From positions 1 to 64,000 of the forward strand of contig NZ_FQTY01000014.1 of NCBI RefSeq assembly GCF_900128955.1: a stretch of DNA of 64,000 nt, in the 5' to 3' direction. The translations under genes and the position numbers were made by a program. The first letter of the stretch is position 1. Each line of letters begins with the position of its first letter. Origin of the DNA: Tissierella praeacuta DSM 18095 (lineage in GTDB: Bacteria > Bacillota > Clostridia > Tissierellales > Tissierellaceae). The notes below the pieces were generated by a model. That model did no database searches and was not told the DNA's origin. It worked only from the letters and a program-made list of their open reading frames with translations. Positions 25,373 through 33,478 of this stretch are shown piece after piece.

Positions 25373-28291
25373 ATGTTTGAAATTAATAAGATTTATCATG
25401 GATTTAAATTGATAGAAGAAAGTAAGGTAGAAGAATTACAGTCAGTTGCAAGGATTTTTCACCATGAAAAATCCGGTGCTAGGTTACTTCATCTAGAAAA
25501 TGATGACGATAATAAAGTGTTTTCCATAGCATTCAGAACACCACCAACTGATAGTACAGGTGTGCCGCATATATTAGAACATTGTGTATTATCAGGCTCA
25601 AGAAAATACACAACCAAAGAACCCTTTATGGATATGTTAAAAAGTTCTTTGCAAACTTTTATTAATGCTATGACTTTTAGTGATAAGACTTTATATCCTA
25701 TAGCTAGTAGAAATGAAAAAGATTTTTTTAATTTAATGGATGTTTACTTAGACGCAGTTTTTTATCCTAAGATATACGAGTTACCTAGTATTTTCATGCA
25801 AGAAGGTTGGCATCATGAATTATTTAATAAAGAAGATAAAATAACTTATAAAGGTGTTGTATATAATGAAATGAAGGGAGCTTATTCATCACCAGAGGAA
25901 ATATTAGAGGAAAATATAGCTAAATCACTATTTCCAGATACATGTTATCAGTATTCATCAGGTGGAGATCCAGATATAATTCCTGAACTAAGCTATGAAG
26001 CCTTCTTAGATTTCCATAGAAAGTTTTATCATCCTTCCAATAGTTATATATACATTTATGGTAATGGAGATATACATAAAGAACTTTCATTTATAGATGA
26101 AAATTATTTATGCAGTTTTGATGAAATTAAAGTTGATTCCTATATCGAAAAACAAAAACCTTTTAAATTAAAAAATGAAATAAAAGATTATTATCCAGTT
26201 TCAATTGATGATAATGATAAAAACCGAGATTATCTAAGTCTGAACTTTGTTTTAGGAGATAATTCAGATTTAGAAAGCTATTTAATGAATAAGATTATCG
26301 GGCAAGTATTAATAGAATCACAAGCAGCACCTATTAAAAAAGCGTTGCTTGATGCTGGAATTGGTGAAGATATATTTTCAGCTGATGTTGGAGGATTACA
26401 GCAGGGTTTTGGTATAGTTGCAAAAAATACTTCTATAGACAAAAAGGAAAAATTTCAAGAGATTATATTTGATAGTTTAAATAAATTAGTTGAAGAAGGT
26501 TTTGATAAGAAGTTAATTGAAGCTAGTATAAATATAGTTGAATATGATTTACGAGAAGCATCTAAGTTTCCAACTAAGGGTATTATTTATAATATTTTAT
26601 CCTTAAATAGTTGGCTCTATGATGGTAACCCTATAAGTCATCTTCAATATGGAGAAGTTTTAGATAAACTTAGAGAGAGTATAAGTACTAGTTACTTTGA
26701 AAATTATATTAGGGATAATCTTATTAATAATTCCCATAGCTCACTTGTTATAATACAACCTAAAAAAGGCTTAGGAGAAGAAAAAGAAAGAGATATAGAA
26801 AAGAAATTAGATAAATATAAAAAATCTCTTAGTGAAGAACAGATAGAAGCTTTGATTTTAGAAAATGAGAAACTTAAAGAAATGCAATTATCTGATGATA
26901 CAGAGGAAGCTAAGGCAACAATACCTAAATTAGCAATATCTGATGTAGACTGGAAAGCTGAGATTGTCCCTCAAAGGGTTATAAAGGATAATGAAATAAC
27001 TATACTTTTCCATAGTATATTTACAAGTAAAATTGCTTATTTAGATTTATATTTTGATACATCTATGGTAGAAGAAAAACTTATTCCATATATAAATTTA
27101 TTAGCCGGATTATTAGGAAAATTAGATACAAAAACAAAATCCTATGGTGAATTATCAAATCATATTTATGTAAATACTGGAGGAATTGAATTTGATACTA
27201 CTGCAATTATTAAAGATGAGAAAAATCATAGGTTTAGTCCTAAATTTATTGTAAGTGGTAAGGCATTAGGAGATAATATTCCTAAGTTAATACAATTGAT
27301 TGCAGAGTTAATAAAGGAAACAAAACTGGAAGATCATAAGAGAATTAAGGAATTACTTCACCAAATAAAATCTAGAATGGAAATGAACATATTTAATAGG
27401 GGTAATGTTGTTGCCGCTGGAAGAGTAAGTTCCTATTTTTCAGCATCATGGAAATATATGGAGAAGTTAAAGGGCTTGGATTTCTATTGGTTTGTATCAG
27501 ATATAATTGAAAGATTTGATGATAATAAGGAAGAAATAATATCTAATCTAAATAAAGTCTATAGTATGATATTTAATAGAAATAATTTAATTATCAGTTT
27601 CACAGGAGATGAAGAAGATTTATTTATTGTAAGAGATAATGTACAAATAATAACTGAAATATTATGCAAAGAAGAATTTATAGAGAAGCAATATGGTTTT
27701 ACTGAAGAAAGATTAAATGAAGGGATACTTTCATCTGCCAATGTTCAATATGTGGCTAAAGGATATAATTTTAATAAGCTTGGCTATGAGTATAATGGTA
27801 GTATGAAGGTATTGGCTACTATATTAAATGGAGATTATCTGCACAATAGAGTTAGAGCCCAAGGAGGAGCTTATGGCGTTGGTATAAACTTTGAAAGAAC
27901 AGGACATATGACTATCTTTTCTTATCGTGACCCTAATCTTAAAGAAACTATATTTGTATATGATAATATACATGAGTATGTTGCTAATTTAAAATTAAAT
28001 GAATTGGAACTAACTCAATTTATTATAGGAACCATAAGCAGATTGGAACCAGCTATGACACCTCATATGAAAGGACAATTACAAACTATTAGATATATAT
28101 CAAATATCACTAATGAAGATATTCAAAAAATAAAAGATGAGGTACTATCAACTAAACTTGATAATATTAAATCATTTGCTCCATTACTTGATTATACAAT
28201 GAAACGAGATTATCTATGTGTATTAGGCAATGAAAATAAGATAAAAGAAAACAAAGAGTTATTTAACAACTTAGTAAGATTAATGAAATAA
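25373..28291 (+). CDS. M16C zinc metallopeptidase (PreP/insulinase family)
   Basis: A 972-residue two-half peptidase chamber. The inverted zinc motif HxxEH is H66-I-L-E69-H70 in GVPHILEHCVLSG, and the distal Glu is in VYNEMKGAYSSPE (about 165). The C-terminal half carries the R/Y pair region RVRAQGGAYGVGI (about 830). Length and organisation match bacterial presequence-protease homologs that degrade unstructured peptides. No signal peptide is visible. ATG follows TGGAGGAAA. It is likely in one operon with the P1 peptidase. Confidence 0.93.
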   Translation: MFEINKIYHGFKLIEESKVEELQSVARIFHHEKSGARLLHLENDDDNKVFSIAFRTPPTDSTGVPHILEHCVLSGSRKYTTKEPFMDMLKSSLQTFINAMTFSDKTLYPIASRNEKDFFNLMDVYLDAVFYPKIYELPSIFMQEGWHHELFNKEDKITYKGVVYNEMKGAYSSPEEILEENIAKSLFPDTCYQYSSGGDPDIIPELSYEAFLDFHRKFYHPSNSYIYIYGNGDIHKELSFIDENYLCSFDEIKVDSYIEKQKPFKLKNEIKDYYPVSIDDNDKNRDYLSLNFVLGDNSDLESYLMNKIIGQVLIESQAAPIKKALLDAGIGEDIFSADVGGLQQGFGIVAKNTSIDKKEKFQEIIFDSLNKLVEEGFDKKLIEASINIVEYDLREASKFPTKGIIYNILSLNSWLYDGNPISHLQYGEVLDKLRESISTSYFENYIRDNLINNSHSSLVIIQPKKGLGEEKERDIEKKLDKYKKSLSEEQIEALILENEKLKEMQLSDDTEEAKATIPKLAISDVDWKAEIVPQRVIKDNEITILFHSIFTSKIAYLDLYFDTSMVEEKLIPYINLLAGLLGKLDTKTKSYGELSNHIYVNTGGIEFDTTAIIKDEKNHRFSPKFIVSGKALGDNIPKLIQLIAELIKETKLEDHKRIKELLHQIKSRMEMNIFNRGNVVAAGRVSSYFSASWKYMEKLKGLDFYWFVSDIIERFDDNKEEIISNLNKVYSMIFNRNNLIISFTGDEEDLFIVRDNVQIITEILCKEEFIEKQYGFTEERLNEGILSSANVQYVAKGYNFNKLGYEYNGSMKVLATILNGDYLHNRVRAQGGAYGVGINFERTGHMTIFSYRDPNLKETIFVYDNIHEYVANLKLNELELTQFIIGTISRLEPAMTPHMKGQLQTIRYISNITNEDIQKIKDEVLSTKLDNIKSFAPLLDYTMKRDYLCVLGNENKIKENKELFNNLVRLMK

Positions 28292-28298
28292 AGATAAG

Positions 28299-28329
28299 GG
28301 GACATGGTATATATACCATGTCCTAGTTT
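28299..28329 (+). terminator. palindromic terminator after the M16C gene
   Basis: GGACATGGTAT and ATACCATGTCC form a perfect palindrome, followed by TAGTTT. The weak T run lowers confidence. Confidence 0.6.
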
Positions 28330-28372
28330 GAAATTAATAAGATAAAAAAATCTATAGGAGGTGAAGTATATA

Positions 28373-29059
28373 ATGGATACTATTGGAATTATGGGAGCCA
28401 TGGAGCTGGAAATAGAATTACTAAAGAATAAGCTAAACATAGATAGAAAGGAGAATATTGCAGGATTTGATTTTTATATAGGCTCCATAGATGGAAAAAA
28501 TACTATAATAACTTGTTGTGGAGTTGGAAAGGTAAATGCGGCTTCATGTACACAAATTTTAATTGATAGATTTGGTGTGGATGGTATTATAAATACGGGC
28601 ATTGCCGGAGGATTGCATGAATCAGTTAAAATATGCGATGTGGTAATATCTAATAATGTTACCCATCATGATGTAAACAAATTTCAGATGGAGAAATTTT
28701 TCCCCTATAAAAATTGTTTTGAGGCAGATGAAAGATTAATAGAAATTGCTAAAAATACATGTGAGCTGTATAAAAGTGAGAATTGGAATTATCATATTGG
28801 AAGAATAATTAGTGGAGAAGGCTTCATTAAAGATAGTGAAATAAAGAGAGGTTTAATTAGAGATTATTCACCACATTGTGTTGAAATGGAAGGCTCTGCA
28901 ATAGGACATGTGGCTCATATAAACAAGATACCCTTTGTTATTATTAGAAGCATATCGGATAATGCTGACAATGATGCTTCTAATAGTTATAATGAATTTG
29001 AAACTATTGCAGCCAATAAATCAGCAGAAATAGTTTTGAATATGTTACAAATGCTATGA
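28373..29059 (+). CDS. mtnN: 5'-methylthioadenosine/S-adenosylhomocysteine nucleosidase
   Basis: A 228-residue nucleosidase that removes adenine from MTA and SAH for methyl-cycle salvage. Motifs: IGIMGAMELEIELL at the N-terminus, GVGKVNAASCTQILID, NTGIAGGLHESV, the catalytic region VEMEGSAIGHVAHINKIP, and IRSISDNAD with the catalytic Asp. ATG 28373 has TAGGAGGTG upstream at good spacing; the slightly earlier ATG at 28361 overlaps that site and is rejected. Monocistronic. Confidence 0.95.
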   Translation: MDTIGIMGAMELEIELLKNKLNIDRKENIAGFDFYIGSIDGKNTIITCCGVGKVNAASCTQILIDRFGVDGIINTGIAGGLHESVKICDVVISNNVTHHDVNKFQMEKFFPYKNCFEADERLIEIAKNTCELYKSENWNYHIGRIISGEGFIKDSEIKRGLIRDYSPHCVEMEGSAIGHVAHINKIPFVIIRSISDNADNDASNSYNEFETIAANKSAEIVLNMLQML

Positions 29060-29123
29060 TGGATTAAGGATTAAAATATAAATATAATCTAAATTGAAAA
29101 TAAGTTATAAAGGAAGGATTAGT

Positions 29124-29195
29124 ATGAAACTTAAATTCGGTAAATGCTCGGTGCAGTTTATAAAATCTGATAGCAGATTGTGCCGAGCAAATTAG
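29124..29195 (+). CDS. 23-codon leader ORF
   Basis: AAGGAAGGA is followed 6 bases later by ATG 29124. The ORF is basic and cysteine-containing (MKLKFGKCSVQFIKSDSRLC, then R-A-N and TAG). It ends inside a set of interleaved inverted repeats 63 bases before a methyltransferase gene. The placement suggests an attenuator peptide; translation is not proven. Confidence 0.4.
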   Translation: MKLKFGKCSVQFIKSDSRLCRAN

Positions 29196-29220
29196 TCAGT
29201 TATCAGTAAACTGCACTTTT
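29146..29220 (+). promoter_or_regulatory. interleaved inverted repeats, possible attenuator
   Basis: GCTCGG (29146-29151) pairs with CCGAGC (29183-29188). GTGCAGTTTA (29151-29160) pairs exactly with TAAACTGCAC (29207-29216), followed by TTTT. The order A1-B1-A2-B2 makes the stems mutually exclusive or a pseudoknot. A small ATCTGatagCAGAT hairpin sits inside stem A. Confidence 0.5.
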
Positions 29221-29257
29221 AAAAATCATTTAATATATTTAAAAGGAGTGTAGTTTT

Positions 29258-30016
29258 ATGAATTTAAAGAAATTAAAAGAAATTTGGAAATATGAAGAAC
29301 AATATTCATTTAAAGGCTGGGATTTTTCTCATATAAATAATCGTATGGAAGAAGAAGCATTGCCATGGGATTATAAAAAAATAGTTAAGTCATATATTAG
29401 AGATGAAAAAATATTACTTGATATGGGAACTGGTGGAGGGGAGTTTCTTTTATCTTTAAATCCTGCACCAGGAAAAACTTATGTTACAGAAAGTTATTTA
29501 CCTAATATAGAACTATGTAAAGAAATATTAACTCCCTATGGGATTGAAGTAAGACCCGTTTTTGATGATAGCCACTTACCATTTGATGATGATTACTTTG
29601 ATATTGCAATAAATAGACATGAATCATTTTGCTTATGGGAGATTAATCGTATTTTAAAGCCAGGTGGATTATTTATTACTCAACAGGTTGGAGGAATGAA
29701 TAATAGAGAAATATCAAAGTTTTTATTAGGGGAGTATCCTAATATAACTGATATTGACCTAAACCTTGATAAAATATTACAAGAAGCAAAAAATACTGGA
29801 ATGAAAATTATTGATACAGGAGAATATTTTCCAAAAACATATTTTTACGATATAGGAGCATTTGTATTTTATGCAAAAATAATTGAATGGGAATTTCCAG
29901 GCTTTTCAGTAGAGAGATGTTTTGATAAACTTATTGAATTACAGGATAAGTTAGAAAAGCAAGGACATATAGAAACATTAGAACATAGATATTTTTTAAT
30001 AGTAGAGAAACAATAA
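29258..30016 (+). CDS. class I SAM-dependent methyltransferase
   Basis: A 252-residue methyltransferase. Motif I is LLDMGTGGGEFLLSL (about 65-79), the motif II acidic turn is VTESYLPNIE, motif III/IV is LPFDDDYFDIAINRH (about 108-122), and RILKPGGLFITQQVG follows. It resembles Methyltransf_11-type enzymes of unknown substrate that occur in Bacillales and Clostridia. ATG follows AAAGGAGTG. The structured leader directly upstream recalls attenuated resistance methyltransferase genes, but nothing in the protein shows that it modifies rRNA. Confidence 0.82.
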   Translation: MNLKKLKEIWKYEEQYSFKGWDFSHINNRMEEEALPWDYKKIVKSYIRDEKILLDMGTGGGEFLLSLNPAPGKTYVTESYLPNIELCKEILTPYGIEVRPVFDDSHLPFDDDYFDIAINRHESFCLWEINRILKPGGLFITQQVGGMNNREISKFLLGEYPNITDIDLNLDKILQEAKNTGMKIIDTGEYFPKTYFYDIGAFVFYAKIIEWEFPGFSVERCFDKLIELQDKLEKQGHIETLEHRYFLIVEKQ

Positions 30017-30115
30017 CTTAGGAAGAATAATATGAGTTTTAAAGACTTATGTTAATAAATTTAAGGGATAGCATGATGTATGAGATATAATTTTAAAAGA
30101 ACTAGGTGATGATAA

Positions 30116-30676
30116 ATGAAATTGGTTTTAATATTTGGACCGCAAGCAGTTGGTAAAATGACAGTTGGACAGGAGCTTGAAAAAATAACGGGACTAAAAC
30201 TTTTCCATAATCATATGACAATTGAATTAGTATCTCATTTTTTTAGCTATGGCTCAAAAGAAGGGAAAAGGCTAGTTAGTTTGTTTCGTCAGGAAATATT
30301 TGAAGCGGTAGCAAAAAGTGATTTGGAGGGGCTGATATTTACTTATGTATGGGCATTGGATATGCAAGAAGATTGGGATTATGTAGATAAGGTATGTAAT
30401 ATTTTTGAATCAAAAGGTGGAGAAGTATATTTTGTAGAACTAGAAGCAGAGGTAGGGGAAAGATTAGAACGTAATAAGAGTCCCCATAGATTAGCACATA
30501 AACCAACTAAGAGGAATATTCAATTTTCAGAAAGAGATTTAATAAGCACAATGGAAAAACATAGGTTGAATTCAATAGATGGTGAAATTAAAAAGGAAAA
30601 CTATATTAGTATAAATAATACAGAGTTAAGTCCATCAGAAGTAGCACAAAGGATTAAAGAAAGATTTAAACTATAG
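30116..30676 (+). CDS. P-loop small-molecule kinase-like protein
   Basis: A 186-residue AAA_33/shikimate-kinase-like NTPase. Walker A is FGPQAVGKMTVG (about 7-18), and RLERNKSPHRLAHKPTKRN near 125 resembles the LID-type arginine region. LFHNHMTIELVSHFF near 30 may hold substrate residues. The phosphate acceptor is unknown; such genes are common in accessory regions next to GNAT and nucleotide-salvage genes. The ATG has AGGTGA in front. Monocistronic, or the first of a loose run with the relic behind it. Confidence 0.75.
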   Translation: MKLVLIFGPQAVGKMTVGQELEKITGLKLFHNHMTIELVSHFFSYGSKEGKRLVSLFRQEIFEAVAKSDLEGLIFTYVWALDMQEDWDYVDKVCNIFESKGGEVYFVELEAEVGERLERNKSPHRLAHKPTKRNIQFSERDLISTMEKHRLNSIDGEIKKENYISINNTELSPSEVAQRIKERFKL

Positions 30677-30721
30677 CTATGTATGCTATCTATTGTATTT
30701 TAAACAGAGGATGGAAGGCAA

Positions 30722-30969
30722 ATGATGATATACATTAATGGAGCATTTGTAAGTGAATAGATAAATGTGATTTAGTTGTTATTGATTTAACTGAAAAGGG
30801 AGTAGGTCTAGGTATTGAAGCAGGATATGCCTTTGCAAAGGGTATCCCAATTATTACCATAGCCAAACAGGGGTCAGATATTTCTGAAACATTGGGAGGA
30901 ATATCTAAAAGAGTACATTTCTATGATGATATTGAAGATATAGATGTGTGTTTAATAAATTTTAAGTAA
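30722..30969 (+). pseudogene. deleted nucleoside 2-deoxyribosyltransferase-like gene
   Basis: ATG 30722 gives M-M-I-Y-I-N-G-A-F-V-S-E and a stop. From 30763, in another frame, comes the family's C-terminal part: KCDLVVIDLTEKGVGLGIEA, then GYAFAKGIPIITIAKQGSD and ...FYDDIEDID. The GxxxExGYAxAxxxP pattern with its catalytic Glu is typical. The N-terminal half of the fold is missing, so this is a gene with an internal deletion plus frameshift. TAA ends at 30969, just before the next gene. Confidence 0.7.
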
Positions 30970-30983
30970 TGGGGGAATTTAAT

Positions 30984-31529
30984 ATGTATTATGGAGAGAA
31001 AGTAAAATTAAGAGCATATAAAAAGGAAGATGTTAAATTAGCTTATGAATACATGAATGACAGTGAAGTAAAAAGGCTATTAGTAAATAAAATACCTTAT
31101 CCAATGATATTGGAACAAGAAGAAAAATGGTTTGAGGGTCTTATGGATTTTAAAGATACCTATAACTTTGCAATAGAAGATTTAGACACAGGAAAATATA
31201 TTGGAGGATGTGGAATAAATAATGTAGATTGGTTAAATAGGATAGTAACCATAGGTATATATATCGGAGATAAAAATTATTGGAGTAAGGGCTATGGTAC
31301 AGATGCAGTGAGAACTTTAAATAAATTTATATTTGAGCAAATGAATATAAATAAAATAAAATTAAATGTATTTTCATTTAATGAAAGGGCAAAAAAATGT
31401 TATGAGAAATGTGGATTTAAAGTTGAAGGAGTTTTAAAACAGGAACTTTTTAGAGATGGTAAATACTGTGATGAATATATTATGGCTATATTTTTTGAAG
31501 ATTGGTGTAAGGAGAGCCAAAGGAAATAA
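30984..31529 (+). CDS. GNAT acetyltransferase, RimJ/RimL-like
   Basis: A 181-residue GNAT protein. It opens YYGEKVKLRAYKKEDVKLAY, holds the central GGCGINNVDW strand, the acetyl-CoA loop YWSKGYGTDAVRTL (about 100-113), and ends with NERAKKCYEKCGFKVEGVLK. The order is that of RimJ/RimL-type N-acetyltransferases. The substrate is unknown. ATG 30984 follows GGGGGAA. Its stop is 41 bases before the zinc-ribbon gene. Confidence 0.85.
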   Translation: MYYGEKVKLRAYKKEDVKLAYEYMNDSEVKRLLVNKIPYPMILEQEEKWFEGLMDFKDTYNFAIEDLDTGKYIGGCGINNVDWLNRIVTIGIYIGDKNYWSKGYGTDAVRTLNKFIFEQMNINKIKLNVFSFNERAKKCYEKCGFKVEGVLKQELFRDGKYCDEYIMAIFFEDWCKESQRK

Positions 31530-31569
31530 CATTAAGATAAAGATAAATAAAGAAACTTGGAGGGAGAAA

Positions 31570-31938
31570 ATGTTTTTTGTATTTGGAATATCTACAAAGG
31601 AAAAAGATATTGACTTTGTACAGACTATTATATGTCCAAGTTGTAACTCCTATGGACGGTTAGAAATGTTTATGACTTATACATATTTTAGCTTGTTTTT
31701 TATCCCTGTTTTTAAATGGAATAAGAAATATTATGTAAGAAGTACTTGTTGTGATAGTATATATACAATAGATAATAATCTAGGACAGGCTATTGAGAGG
31801 GGGGAGATGACAAACATTAAAGAATCTGACTTACATCCTATAAATATAAATTACCATAAACAACAAGTTTGTCCAAATTGCAATTATTCTATTGATGAAG
31901 ACTTTGAATATTGTCCCAAATGTGGAAGAAAACTTTAA
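31570..31938 (+). CDS. zinc-ribbon protein
   Basis: A 122-residue protein with three cysteine pairs: CPSC near residue 22, a CC near 63, and a C-terminal zinc ribbon CPNCNYSIDEDFEYCPKCGRK. A hydrophobic stretch (YFSLFFIPVFKW) sits near 40-52. Such small zinc-ribbon proteins are common in Clostridia, function unknown. ATG 31570 follows GGAGGGAG. An upstream in-frame ATG at 31456 lies inside the preceding gene and is rejected. Confidence 0.8.
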   Translation: MFFVFGISTKEKDIDFVQTIICPSCNSYGRLEMFMTYTYFSLFFIPVFKWNKKYYVRSTCCDSIYTIDNNLGQAIERGEMTNIKESDLHPININYHKQQVCPNCNYSIDEDFEYCPKCGRKL

Positions 31939-31974
31939 AAAATTTATTGTATGAGATAAAATGGAGGGTTGAGT

Positions 31975-32580
31975 TTGAAAATATATATAACTAGACATGG
32001 AGAAACTCAATGGAATAAGGAAGGAAGACTTCAAGGATGGAAAAATTCTAACCTGACTGAAAAAGGTATTAGAGATGCTAAAAAGTTGGGATATAGATTA
32101 AAAGATATTGATTTTGATTATATATATTCTAGTCCTCAAGAAAGAGCATTAAATACGGCTAAGTATATTAGGGGAGATAAGAATACAAAAATAATTACAT
32201 TAGATTCTTTGAAAGAAATGGGATTTGGAAAATGGGAAGGAATGGAAAGTAGTGAAATAGAAGCACTATATCCAATAGAATATTTTAACTTTTGGAATAA
32301 GCCTCATTTATATAATCCAGTGGAAGGAGAAAGTTTTGATGAGTTATTTAGTAGGGTAAAAAATACATTAGAAGAAATAATAAATAAAAGTGTTGGAGAA
32401 AATATTTTAATAGTATCTCATGGAGTTGTAATTAAAGCAATTTATTCAATTATAAAAAAATATCCACTGGAAGAATTATGGAATTCCGTCTTTATAGAAA
32501 ACAATTCATTAACTATAGCAGAAGTAGTAAATGGCAATATTAATTTTGTATTAGAAACTGATACTTCTCATTTAGAATAA
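31975..32580 (+). CDS. histidine phosphatase family protein
   Basis: A 201-residue phosphoglycerate-mutase-like phosphatase. The catalytic RHG is in YITRHGETQWN (R7-H8-G9), the second Arg in SSPQERALNTA, the Glu in LKEMGFGKWEGM and the second His in LIVSHGVVIKAI. The E-M-x-F-G-x-W-E-G stretch recalls alpha-ribazole phosphatase (CobC), but no cobalamin genes adjoin, so the substrate is open. TTG 31975 lies 6 bases after GGAGGG; TTG 31969 touches that site. Confidence 0.88.
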   Translation: MKIYITRHGETQWNKEGRLQGWKNSNLTEKGIRDAKKLGYRLKDIDFDYIYSSPQERALNTAKYIRGDKNTKIITLDSLKEMGFGKWEGMESSEIEALYPIEYFNFWNKPHLYNPVEGESFDELFSRVKNTLEEIINKSVGENILIVSHGVVIKAIYSIIKKYPLEELWNSVFIENNSLTIAEVVNGNINFVLETDTSHLE

Positions 32581-32607
32581 TAATATTTTTATATAGGAGT
32601 TGATAAT

Positions 32608-33330
32608 ATGACTATAGAAAAATTAAAAGCAATCATAGATGATAGTGACAATATCGTATTCTTTGGAGGAGCAGGAGTATCTACTGAAAGTAATATACCT
32701 GATTTTAGGTCTGCAGCAGGGCTTTATACTACATCAAAGAACTCTAAATTTCCTCCAGAATATATGCTAAGTCATACATGTTATAAAAGAGATACTAAGG
32801 ATTTCTTTGAGTTTTATAAAACAAAGATGATTTATACAAAAGCGAAACCAAATCTGGCTCATATTGCATTAACAGAATTGGAGAGGAAAGGAAAACTTAA
32901 GGCTATAATTACACAAAATATTGATGGGCTTCATCAAATGGCAGAGTCAAAGAATGTGTTAGAACTCCATGGTTCAGTACATAGAAATTATTGTACTAAA
33001 TGTAGTAAGTTTTTTACTCTTGAGTATATATTAGAAAATGAAGGAATCCCAATATGTGATGAATGTGGTGGAATTGTAAAACCCGATGTAGTACTATATG
33101 AAGAGAGTTTGGATATGGATATATTACATAAGGCTATAGAATATATTCAAAAAGCTGATGTGCTAATTGTAGGGGGAACATCTCTAATGGTATATCCAGC
33201 TGCAAGTTTAGTAGAATATTATAAGGGAAATAAGTTGATTTTAATCAACAAATCAGAAACTCATTATGATGAAAGGGCTTTACTAACCTTCAATAAAAGC
33301 ATAGGAGAAGTATTAAATAGTATTTTATAA
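32608..33330 (+). CDS. cobB: NAD-dependent protein deacylase (sirtuin)
   Basis: A 240-residue Sir2 protein that removes acyl groups from lysine using NAD. Motifs: GGAGVSTESNIPDFRS (about 19-34), TQNIDGLHQ with catalytic H in LELHGS, the zinc site CTKC...CDEC, then KPDVVLYEESL and VGGTSLMVYPAA. Residues match class U/III bacterial sirtuins. ATG after TAGGAG. The histidine phosphatase stop is 28 bases upstream, so they may be co-transcribed. A terminator follows. Confidence 0.94.
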   Translation: MTIEKLKAIIDDSDNIVFFGGAGVSTESNIPDFRSAAGLYTTSKNSKFPPEYMLSHTCYKRDTKDFFEFYKTKMIYTKAKPNLAHIALTELERKGKLKAIITQNIDGLHQMAESKNVLELHGSVHRNYCTKCSKFFTLEYILENEGIPICDECGGIVKPDVVLYEESLDMDILHKAIEYIQKADVLIVGGTSLMVYPAASLVEYYKGNKLILINKSETHYDERALLTFNKSIGEVLNSIL

Positions 33331-33336
33331 AGAAAG

Positions 33337-33383
33337 AATACATTAAAGTTCTTGATTAATCAAGGACTTTAATGTATTTTTAA
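33337..33383 (+). terminator. terminator after the sirtuin gene
   Basis: ATACATTAAAGTTCTTGAT pairs with ATCAAGGACTTTAATGTAT, followed by TTTTT. Confidence 0.92.
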
Positions 33384-33394
33384 GTAGATAAAAC

Positions 33395-33421
33395 TAAACA
33401 ATTGCAGAAAAATGCCGATAT
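33395..33421 (+). promoter_or_regulatory. sigma-D (SigD/FliA) promoter of the first chemotaxis receptor
   Basis: TAAA at 33395-33398, exactly 15 bases, then GCCGATAT at 33414-33421. This is the full textbook SigD consensus, placed about 58 bases ahead of the start codon. Confidence 0.88.
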
Positions 33422-33478
33422 AAAATAAAGATACATGTACATAAAATTACACAAATCAGTGAGAAAGAGGGGACAAAA

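Noticed and set aside
29124-29220. Known riboswitch ahead of the methyltransferase
   Set aside because: No SAM, preQ1, T-box or other conserved aptamer core could be matched; only interleaved repeats and a short ORF are seen.
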